64,000 nt of DNA from Cristatella mucedo (Eukaryota; Bryozoa; Phylactolaemata; Cristatellidae), in contig WPIO01000026.1 of the NCBI GenBank assembly GCA_009760855.2, positions 3,788,501 to 3,852,500 of the forward strand. Direction: 5' to 3'. How positions within the stretch are numbered: position 1 is the stretch's first letter; every line of letters begins with the position of its first letter. The notes below the pieces were generated by a model. The model had not been told where the DNA came from. It did not search any database and worked only from the letters and a program-made list of their open reading frames with translations. The position numbers and the translations under genes were made by a program. Positions 56,446 through 64,000 of the stretch are shown here, one piece after another.

Positions 56446-57019
56446 TTCTTTCTGCGCGGCATTGCATCGCCGCTCGCGAAGAGTTCGTGGCCGGAAGCGA
56501 TCGAGAGCGAGGCTGTCACGTTCGCACGCTTCGCTTCTCACCCCTTCTTCTTCGTAGCCGCTAGAGTGGTCGTCTTCGGCGTGAGAGCGAGGCGAGCGCG
56601 ACTGGTCGTCCGCCTCGCTCTCGGCTGCGGACGCGGCCGCCTGTCGAGGGCTCAGCGCCGGCTGCAGCGTCAGCTGGCGGAGGACCCTCGCTGCTGGATG
56701 CATGCTTCGCCGCTCGTCGTCGCCGCCGCCGTGACGTCACCCTGACGCGGTCAGAAAAAGCGCTTCTGCTTTCGGTCGCATTTTTCGCCCCGCGCGCGAG
56801 CGCAGCAGCCACCGGCGTCGTGAGGCTTTCGAGCACCCTCGCCGGGCAAAGTGCGGGCGACTACTCTTAAATAAATAAAATACCGGCTGATTTAGCATGC
56901 CAGCTGCAAAGACTACCGATCGCTGCCCGTAAGTCAAAGTCAAAGCTGACAACAGCTCCAGCTCTTCAGCTAAAGCATCGCTAACACGTCGCTGACATTG
57001 CTATTCCCTCATTCAATTA
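56446..57019. other. GC-rich stretch with one weak candidate exon
   Basis: On the minus strand, 56640-56542 could be an exon bounded by AG|GCGGCC and GGG|GTGAGA, encoding SEADDQSRSPRSHAEDDHSS and GYEEE. It might be an upstream TACC exon but has no recognisable domain. The rest shows no gene. Confidence 0.25.
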
Positions 57020-57200
57020 AATTAAATACTAGCTGATTTAACAGCCTCTTTTGTATAGCGACAGAAGAGCCTTTACGGCTATCATCACCGCTTGCAGCGG
57101 CGATAAAGAATCACCCACTGCCGGATCCGAACGCACGACCTCGGGACCGAGATCGTGAAAAGGAACCAGCTTACCCAGCGTGCCTTCGCGGCTCACCAGA
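57020..57200 (-). mobile_element. tRNA-derived SINE, family B
   Basis: The reverse strand has the tRNA-like head with GACCTCGGTCCCGAGGTCGTG-like sequence and GTTCGGATCC (B-box-like), then GATTCTTTATCGCCGCTGCAAGC, AAAGGCTCTTCTGTCGCTATAC and AGAGGCTGTTAAATCAGCTAGT. It matches 58380-58545. Confidence 0.75.
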
Positions 57201-57414
57201 TCAGCTGAGAGATTCGCAGTCCTCGAGCTCATGCGGAACGCCAACTACGCTACATCGAGATTTACGGCAAGGGGAGGATCGGGCGGGGGGGGCTATCGGA
57301 TGCGAGTGCCGTCACGGCTGCCTGCCAGTCGAGATTCACGGCGAGTCGACGTGTTGTCTGCTGCAGGGGCGCACCACGCTTAGCAGGGCCAGCGATAAAA
57401 AAAGATCTCACTCA

Positions 57415-57500
57415 TTTGTAGCGCCCTAAGATGTCTTAGTGTCTATTCGGGCGCTACGCATCCGCCACGGGGCTCGACCCCGCGACCTCGGTCGTTAAAT
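57415..57500 (-). mobile_element. tRNA-derived SINE, family A, diverged fragment
   Basis: The reverse strand reads CGCGGGGTCGAGCCCCGTGG (B-box-like), then GTAGCGCCCGAATAGACACTAAG and AGGGCGCTACAAATGAG. Same architecture as 3999-4140 but diverged. Confidence 0.6.
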
Positions 57501-58046
57501 TCATTCACTTTGACCTTGGGCGAGGCGAGCGCCTTAGCCGGCGACGTTGTCGTCGGAGGCGTATCTCGGCGTTCTCTCGTCGTCGGCGCAATCGTCGGGG
57601 CGCCGACGATTGCGCTCGAGCGGGCGCAGCGGCCTTCGAGACGCGCAGCGATTCAAAGTGCAGCGAGCGAGCGCGGATGGACTGCGTCGCCTGCGGACTC
57701 GCCGATTAGAGCGAATGCAAAATGGTCAGAACGCGAAACTGCTGGCGACGTGCGCGCTGCCTGCGAGTACGGCGCGCGCTCGAGACTCGAGCAGTGAGCC
57801 CGAAGTCGTAAGTGCGCGCGCGCGAACAGACTCGTCGGCATTCGCAGGGCGGGGGGGGGGGACCATGCGTCGTGCCGAAGCGCGGTGCGAGGGAGGAAAG
57901 GGCGAGCGGAGCGTTGGCGGGCGGAAGCGGAGGAGCGGGCAGCGAGAGCCGCAACGCTGGCGCAGAGAGAACGGGAGGCCGGCGACCGCGGCACGCGGGC
58001 CGATTAAGTGGCTGCTGGCTGCCGAATGCGTAGCGACAGCTGCTTA
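57501..58046. other. GC-rich, CpG-rich stretch
   Basis: Contains a 13-bp-stem hairpin at 57586-57615 and a poly-G run near 57850-57860. Frames on both strands are compositional. It could be a CpG island. Confidence 0.4.
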
Positions 58047-58340
58047 ATGTAATGTAATGTAATGTAGTGTAATGTATCTCCTTCGGTAACTCCACAAAGT
58101 CATAAAGACCACGTGGGTGTTACGCAGGAGAGTTTTGTATAGCGAACTCACAGCCTGAGCGGCTTTCAGTACGCATTCGGTAGCCAACAGACTTCGTCTC
58201 ACGCAACAAAGAGAAAGTGGGAAGCATAGCAGAGTTAGGAGAGCAGTTGAGGTAGTGAGTAGCATAGAAGTAGCAGTTCAGGACCGCTGAAAAAGATGTG
58301 CCATAGTCGGCAGTTGGAGAGTAGATGTTTTTGCGTAAGA
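58047..58340 (-). mobile_element. Family C retroposon-like repeat with (ACATT)n tail
   Basis: The reverse strand ends with GTGGAGTTACCGAAGGAGATACATTACACTACATTACATTACATTACATT. The body carries CGAATGCGTACTGAAAGCCGC and CTTTGTTGCGTGAGACGAAG, matching 6420-6708. The multi-unit ACATT end shows the tail structure best. Confidence 0.72.
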
Positions 58341-58369
58341 AAGGCTCCGAGTGCGCCGCCATGCTTGGT

Positions 58370-58545
58370 GAGCCGTGATGGCACACTAGGTAAGGCGGTT
58401 GCTTTCACGACCTCGGTCCCGAGGTCGTGGGTTCGACTCCTGCGGTGAGCGATTCTTTACCACCACTGCAAGCGGTAGTGGTAGCCGTAAAGGCTCTTCT
58501 GTCGCTATAAAAAAGAGGCTGTTTAATCAGCTAGGATTTATTTAT
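58370..58545 (+). mobile_element. tRNA-derived SINE, family B
   Basis: TGATGGCACACTAGGTAAGGCGG (A-box-like), CGAGGTCGTGGGTTCGACTCC (consensus-like B box GGTTCGACTCC), then GCGATTCTTTACCACCACTG, AAAGGCTCTTCTGTCGCTAT and GAGGCTGTTTAATCAGCTAGGATTTATTTATT. This is the cleanest copy of the family. Confidence 0.82.
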
Positions 58546-58587
58546 TTTGTTATGCTAAAATCTCGTGCGCAACACTCGCTTAGTTAG

Positions 58588-58815
58588 TCTTTGTGGCTTG
58601 GTGGAGTTACAGACGGAGATACATTTGAACATTACGCTGGAGAGTTTCATGCGGCGCACTCGAAGCTTTACGGTGCACTCGAGTGACTTTCGGTGCGCAC
58701 ACGGCAGCCAACCGACTTCAGCTCACCAAGCAAAGAGAAAATGACACGCTCAGCTGAGTCAGGAGGACTGTAGAAGTTGGTATGGAAATAGCAGCGCAAA
58801 ATGGCTGGCAAGGAC
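58588..58815. repeat. Two family C fragments
   Basis: 58588-58627 is a plus-strand 3' end (GGTGGAGTTACAGACGGAGATACATTT). 58628-58815 is a diverged minus-strand fragment with CACACGGCAGCCAACCGACTTCAGCTCACCAAGCAAAGAG. Confidence 0.5.
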
Positions 58816-58869
58816 GTGCCTCAATAGGAATAAGAAGCGTGGACGCTGTCGCGTAACGATTGTGGAAGC

Positions 58870-59045
58870 GAGACTAAGATAGGGATAGCGCAGGAGGTAA
58901 GATTCTCGCTCCTCCCTACTGAGCTCGTGGGTCCGAATCCTGCACAGGGCGATCATTTATTGCCAACTGCAAGTGGCTGCGGTAGCTGATGGGCCTCTTC
59001 CGCCGCTATGCAAACGAGGCTGTTAAATCAGCTAATATCTTTTTT
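58870..59045 (+). mobile_element. tRNA-derived SINE, family B, diverged
   Basis: GCGCAGGAGGTAAGATTCTCGCTCC, GAGCTCGTGGGTCCGAATCCTGC (B-box-like), then CATTTATTGCCAACTGCAAG, GGGCCTCTTCCGCCGCTATGC and GAGGCTGTTAAATCAGCTAATAT. Collinear with 58370-58545. Confidence 0.75.
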
Positions 59046-59404
59046 TATACCCGCTTAGCAAGAGCTTCTGTCGCCGAAGGTCTTCAAGTTAAAAAAAAAC
59101 GGAACAGCTACTTTCGTTCTACTGAGAAGACCCGAGGACGTGAGGGGACTGAAACTGGCGTAGATGTTCAGCTCGGTAGAAGAAGCCAAGCCGTGGCGGG
59201 CGAGCGGCCGTCCTAGGCGTCTCGCACCTGGCAGCCGCCTGCGCGTTGCTGTGCGGCGGCGGCGGCGATTTCGAGCTTGCCGACCGCTAGTTAGCCTAGA
59301 GAGTGCTTCTCTTTTCTTTTCTCTTTCTGTTGTGATATTTTTCAGCCTTTTTCCGGATATTTTTCTGTTCTTCTTTTGTATTATATGCGAGAGAATTTAG
59401 TTCG
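59046..59404. other. Unannotated stretch
   Basis: Short frames only, ending in a T-rich region at 59300-59380. Nothing recognised. Confidence 0.45.
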
Positions 59405-59652
59405 ACTATCGCTTCCATGCCGACGATGCCCAGTTGCACTGGTCATCTAAGCCTTCGGAATCTTCTGCAGCGACTGCTTGTATACTGAATGCTTGCATTA
59501 CAGACATTCGATAGTGGATGTCGGCGAACTTCCTTAAACTAAACGACGATACAAATTAAAGCGCTTCCTTTGCAGCAAATTTAAAGTGCCTAGAAAAAGA
59601 CGGAGTTCTCTGAGAGCGCTATATCAAACGTATTATTATTATTATTTTTATT
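59405..59652 (+). mobile_element. LINE fragment: reverse-transcriptase piece fused to tail
   Basis: CGACTATCGCTTCCATGCCGACGATGCCCAGTTG encodes FHADDAQLH (the FYADDTQLY motif, degenerate), followed by SANFLKLNDD. It then jumps directly to the LINE tail (GCAAATTTAAAGTGCCTAGAAAAAG, (ATT)n), so most of the ORF end is deleted. Confidence 0.75.
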
Positions 59653-60319
59653 ATAGAAGTGGTGGCGCGCTGCTTTCGTGCGAGCTAGGGGCCTTGCAAC
59701 GGTGCATACGTCGACAGCGCGAAGCCCGCGTACCGCGGCATCGCGCCAGAGACGTACTCGTTCCGGCTGCATCCTCCGTCAAACCGACTGAAACGATAGT
59801 GCAGCGAGACCTACGAGTGACCACCAAGGTCAAGGTTCAGCCCCCTGAGGCAATAACTGGGCACGTCGGAGCGCTCTACCGTTCCGTTTCGCTTTCGGCC
59901 GTCAGGCTCCTCCTACTTTTCAAGCTTGCAAAATGACGGCTCGCTCTCTCCAAGATGCTGAGAGAATGCTACGAATGCCGCCTCGCCGACTGCGTATCCT
60001 GAATTCTCTGTCGTGTACAGCTGCACCCGACGTTCGCGAGCAGTGTTTTTTGTGCTCAAAGCTCCCGCCTCGAATGTTTCGACGCACCCCCGGGGAAGCC
60101 ATGTCGGTTTGCTCGTGGCGGATCGTCGTCGAGTGAAAACCAACCTTCGTCCTTGGCCTCTTCAAACTTCTCCTCGGTCCGCACTCGGTCCAAGCCCAGA
60201 CCGCTAGGGATTCCCTCCAGTCGCTGACTCTTTGACAGCCGGCTGCTTCACCCGCCCCCGTCGCCTTATTTCCACCAGCCCGTGGCAGCCCTTAGGTGCC
60301 CGGGCGCCGTCGCCGCCTC
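59653..60319. other. Unannotated GC-rich stretch
   Basis: Overlapping frames on both strands (59913-60207) without a recognisable domain. Confidence 0.4.
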
Positions 60320-61245
60320 CAGGTGTGATTCAGAAATTGGACAGGCAAACACTCAAAATCGGCTCTGCCAGCATATCTCCTGTTGAATCTGCACGAAATC
60401 TAGGTGTCATGTTCCAAAGTGACCTTTCATTAGACCACCGCGTCAGCTCTACAGTCCAGTCTGCCTACTTTCAGCTACATAAAATTGTTGAAATTCGGGT
60501 TTGCTTCTACAAGGATACAGCGTCTAAATAGGTCCACGCATTTGTGTGACATTCCACCTTAAATTCTGTACCTCACTGGTACCTGCTGGTCTACCGGCCT
60601 GTGCAATCAGGTGCTTAAAGCTGGTGCAAAAATCTGCACCTAGGCTTGTCTGTCGTGAGCGTCGCAGTTGCCACACCACTTCTCGCCGACCTGCACTGGC
60701 TCCCAGTCAAGCGCGGCATCGACTTCAAGGTTTTGTCACTAACTTTTAGGTCTCTTCATTCTTTGCACCAGCCTGCCTATCAGATCCATTCCCAAACGAG
60801 TCTAAGCATCCTACCACCCGCTTTTCGGAATCTAATAGTTTACCTATACTTCGTACGAATCTCAAATCCTTTGGAGACTGTGCCAAAAGTTCGTTTGCTC
60901 CAAAATCCCGGAACTCATTTCCAACTGGCGTCACGACACCTCCTAGCTTGAACACGCTAAGAAAAACTAAAAACGCATCTATTTATCACAGCATTGAATG
61001 GCTCCATGTGATTCGTACACCGTGTGCTTATGCATGCTGACACTGTGCATGCTGCCTCTAACCATATTTGCATGCTGACCCTGTGCATGTCACCCCCTAA
61101 CCATGTTAGGCTTGTTGCTTATTGAGCATGCTACCAATAACCATTCGATCTTGCTTGCTATGCAGCAAATGTAAAGTGCCTAGAAAGAGATTGAGTTTTT
61201 GAGGGCGCTATATCGATGCATTATTATTATTGTTATTATCATTAT
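60320..61245 (+). mobile_element. CR1/L2-like LINE, 5'-truncated
   Basis: Begins abruptly with GTGATTCAGAAATTGGACAGG and encodes LKIGSASISPVESARNLGVM (60350-60410), then frame-shifted LLADLHWLPVKRGIDFKVLS (60680-60740) and HSQTSLSILPPAFRNL. A 3' UTR follows, then the tail CAGCAAATGTAAAGTGCCTAGAAAGAG with (ATT)n at about 61220-61245. Same family as 8735-10018. Confidence 0.87.
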
Positions 61246-62914
61246 TGCTCTGCTGATGGGCAAATCGACGCGTGCCGCCGCCACTCTCCGTCGGATGGCG
61301 TGGCGTCGTTCGAGCCGAACGATCGACGCCACGGGCGGCTAGCGGACGGACGATTCCTGCAGCGGCGGCGGCGGCCGAGGTCACCAACGGCTTAGCTCGC
61401 GGCCAAGCCAGGCCGTCATGGGAACCGCCGGCGACCGCACTGTGGCCACGCGTACGCCGGTGGGCGTCACCAGCGAGCGCCGGCCGCCCACGCTCGATCG
61501 CGCCTCACTCTGCCAGCGACACGACAACGTGCACGCTTCCTCGTCCTACCGAACCGTCGCCCGCCGAGGCTCGGCAACGTCGATCGCGAACAGAAGGAAA
61601 CTGATGCCGGCACCGTATACTGGAAACGGTCTTGCGCACCTCACGTCGCCTCGCCCGAATCTCGAGCGTAGCACCGGACGCCGGGAGAGGCGCTCGCTCT
61701 TAACACGCCGATGGCCGCGACCGACCGGCGGCGGGTCGGACGCGCGTGCAGCGTCGACGGCCGGACAAGGGCGAGCGCCGGGCTTACGGTCTCGGCACAG
61801 CGGCTGCGTCCTCCGCCGCCCGCATGCACCGGGGGGGGGGGGGGGCCTCAGTCCCAGCACGCCGTTTCTCGAGACGGTCACCTGCTGGCGAGCTGGGAAG
61901 CTAGCGCCGCCGCCATTAGCGCCGCCTCGGCCGGTCTAGCGGTCGCCGGTAGCAGACTCAGCTCTTCTCCCAGCGATCGTCTAATGGACTCCCGCACAGC
62001 TGCGCAGTGCCTTACCAGCTACGGAATGACCGCCGGACGCTGTCTGGCGTGGCGACGCGATGCCCGTCGTAGGCCGGAGGGGGTGCGCCTGCTCGAGTGC
62101 CCGCCGCCGCCGCCGCCGCCGATGCGTCGGCGCCGCGATTCGTGATATATGAACCGCGGCAAATCAGGCTCGCAGCGGTGCGAGTACTCAATGCCTAAGC
62201 ATGCGCTTCATTGTAAAGCGGCGTCTGCAACAGTGAAAACCGATTCGTTCGCACAAAGGACGGGTTCGCCGGTCTTCAATGAGCTCCGTGCTCACGGTCG
62301 TGGCGACTATTTTACGGGCATATTTTTCCTGCTTCCAACCATTCTTCCGCGGATTAGCACACGTGCAGGGAATCGTAATGCTTTTTCTTTCTTCCGGTCG
62401 AGCCAATCGAAAAAATCTCGCGGGCGTTATCATTCGAGGAAAATCCAATAGCAATTGTCAAATCCGATTCGAATCGCCGGCCGGAAGCCACTGGCACGGC
62501 AGCCATCCGACAGTCATTGGCTGAGGTCGGCAAGCGTGCGACACACGCTCGGACGTCTGAGCGTACGAGCCGCACCAATCGACCTCTCGTCCGCCCTGCG
62601 CCTTCGCCGCGGCTTCGCAGCCGCAGACGTCGGCGAGGAGCGAGCGCACGCCGCCCTCTGACCTCGGCACGTCCAACGTTTCCGTGGGCGCGTGTGTTCG
62701 GCCGGCATTTCGCGAGCTGCTTGCCGCCGTCGGTGCCAGCGTAAGGCGTGCAAGGTCGCCTGCTGTCAATGAAACGCGAACTGGCGGCCACAGCGGACGG
62801 CGCCGCGTCGTCGTCGCCGCCGCCGCCACTCGGGAGGCCTTGGGCTGATGACGCAAAGGTCGCTGTAGGCGCTAATTAAGCGCGAGCCCGCCCTCGCACG
62901 ATGAAGCCCATCTC
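61246..62914. other. GC-rich, CpG-rich stretch without a callable gene
   Basis: Frames up to 173 codons on both strands reflect composition. I see no domain or paired splice sites that I trust. A poly-G run lies near 61830-61842 and (CCG)n near 62101-62120. It may hold 5' exons or a CpG island. Confidence 0.35.
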
Positions 62915-62948
62915 CCATCTCCCCTCTCTCCTCTCCCCTCTCTCCTCT

Positions 62949-62984
<36 letters not shown>
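62915..62984. repeat. (CT)n/(CTCC)n microsatellite at a viral/host junction
   Basis: CTCTCTCCTCTCCC units grading into pure CT. The viral sequence begins immediately after. Confidence 0.93.
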
Positions 62985-62985
<1 letters not shown>

Positions 62986-63041
62986 GCAATTAGATTCCTT
63001 TGGTAGTCTGATAGAGTTACTTTAGTCTCATAATACTCCAT
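62985..63041 (-). pseudogene. PLA2-like viral protein, first ~20 codons only
   Basis: The minus strand reads MEYYETKVTLSDYQRNLIAK, matching MNYHEAKVTISEYQKNFISK at 42250 residue for residue in most positions. It then runs into the GA repeat. It lacks the catalytic region. Confidence 0.8.
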
Positions 63042-63099
63042 ATGATATAATTATTAATTTTTTATTTAAGCCTTAATAAAACTACTATATTTACTAAAA

Positions 63100-63679
63100 A
63101 TGTCTCAAGATGCTTTTGGAGCAAGAGTTAATGAGACACTTGACTATAATCCTGAAACTGGGAAGTTTACGTAGAAAGTTTCTAGAGGTATTGCAAGAGT
63201 TGGGTCACAAGCAGGAACCATTGATAATGGGTATAGAAGAATAAAAATAGATGGGAAAATGTACATGGCTCATCGACTTGCTTTCTTAATTATAACACAA
63301 GAACTAGATCACAATGACAATAATAGACTAAATAATAGATTTAATAATTTACCTTCAACAACTTATTCTGAAAATATGAGAAATAAAGGAAGACGAGATG
63401 ATAATACTTCTTATGTTATTGGTTTATCTCGGAAACCAATGGAAAAAATGGCAATCATATATTACTTTTGATAAGCAACAATATCACCTTGGCCTTTTCA
63501 CGAATCCAGAGCAAGCGGCCTATGCGCGTGATATGGCAGCTATTCAATTACATTTGCATTTTGCTAGACTTAACTTTACATACTGTTTAACAGAAGATAA
63601 TAAAATAATACGCTACACAGACCTTTACTACTTACATTTCATTTCAATTAATTTCTTAGTTTTAACATTTCACAATTGA
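63100..63679 (+). pseudogene. HNH-AP2 homing-endonuclease-like protein, broken
   Basis: Met at 63100 starts MSQDAFGARVNETLDYNPET, then a TAG at 63172-63174 replaces the Trp expected after KFT. The frame continues GYRRIKIDGKMYMAHRLAFL and LDHNDNNRLNNRFNNL (HNH core, His and Asn visible). A frame change near 63415 leads to the AP2 domain SYITFDKQQYHLGLFTNPEQ and ARLNFTYCLTEDNKIIRYTD. Same layout as 41661-42212. Broken by at least one stop and one frameshift. Confidence 0.85.
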
Positions 63680-64000
63680 TTTCTTCTTGAGTCCCACCCT
63701 GTGCGTAAAGACGTAAAGTCAATAACAGTCCCGACTCACTTTTATAGTCACAAGTTTTCTTTCCACCTATTCGTAAAGTTTCAACTTTCTTATGTCCAAT
63801 TTTAACTCATCGAAATAGGAAACCCCAGATTCTTCAGCAAGTTTCTTACCTTTCTTTTAGTAGTCTATTCTGTTATTTACTTCTGAGCTTTGTAATTTTT
63901 CTGAAAGATCAATATTTATCCCACAGTCTAATAGTTTTATCATCTTTTTATGTCAACAATTGCGTTGTTTAATCTGGAACTTTGTAAACTTAAAGCATTT
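63680..64000 (-). pseudogene. Small conserved viral protein, homologue of 41274-41658 (partial)
   Basis: The minus strand from the window edge reads SLQSSRLNNAIV, then after a frame change INIDLSEKLQSSEVNNRIDY, a TAA where copy 1 has Leu, KKGKKLAEESGVSYFDELK and YAQGGTQEEI. It confirms that this unknown gene is conserved between the two elements. Confidence 0.65.

Larger units (their letters stand above)
62985..64000 (-). mobile_element. Adintovirus/Polinton-like element, copy 2 (inverted, partial, continues past the window)
   Basis: An AT-rich block homologous to 41270-42310 of copy 1 but in the opposite orientation: the PLA2-like N-terminus is on the minus strand, the HNH-AP2 gene on the plus strand, and the small conserved gene on the minus strand. 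Gene order matches copy 1 read backwards. It is cut about 20 codons into the PLA2-like gene exactly at the CT repeat. The sequences differ at many residues, so this is not a recent duplicate of copy 1. Confidence 0.85.

Noticed and set aside
61272-62856. GC-rich frames up to 173 codons
   Set aside because: Both strands are open, no domain is recognisable, and no convincing splice pair was seen.

Overview
The window looks like nuclear DNA of an invertebrate animal. It has intron-containing host genes with good splice sites (a TACC coiled-coil gene and an FMN split-barrel gene), a type II membrane fucosyltransferase, many truncated CR1/L2-like LINEs with (ATT)n tails, tRNA-derived SINEs, and long GA, CT, AT and GT microsatellites. 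The species cannot be named from this sequence.

Layout. 1-23 kb: repeat-dominated DNA with one host gene, a two-exon minus-strand flavin-reductase-like gene with a second conserved domain (2603-3706). 23-25 kb: a GC-rich, single-exon GT11 alpha-1,2-fucosyltransferase-like gene (23657-24844). 25-36.6 kb: mostly gene-free DNA with LINE/SINE fragments and a GC-rich block at 34.6-36.65 kb. 36.67-48.6 kb: an abrupt switch to AT-rich DNA carrying a decayed adintovirus/Polinton-like element. Its genes are a protein-primed family B DNA polymerase, a fibre-like protein, a membrane protein, an HNH-AP2 endonuclease, a PLA2-like protein, a zinc-ribbon protein, an adenain-like protease remnant, a packaging ATPase, a coiled-coil protein, two jelly-roll-like capsid candidates, a basic minor-capsid-like protein and the start of a double-jelly-roll major capsid protein. 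48.6-62.98 kb: GC-rich host DNA with the 3' part of a minus-strand TACC gene (exons at 49570-49641, 51230-51898 and 52077-52136), an 11-bp minisatellite, LINE fragments and a second SINE family. 62.985-64.0 kb: a second fragment of a related viral element in inverted orientation, running off the window.

How it fits together. The viral genes cover genome replication (polymerase), packaging (ATPase), capsid maturation (protease) and capsid, but every long gene carries stops or frameshifts, so this is a fossil or a badly sequenced copy. No integrase was found in the part present. Many in-frame stops are TAA/TAG where glutamine fits. I considered genetic-code reassignment, but stops at Trp, Leu and Gly positions make G:C to A:T decay more likely.

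The LINE family and one SINE family share their last ~45 bases, which suggests the SINE is mobilised by the LINE. Coordinates of repeats are by eye and approximate to about 10-20 bases.
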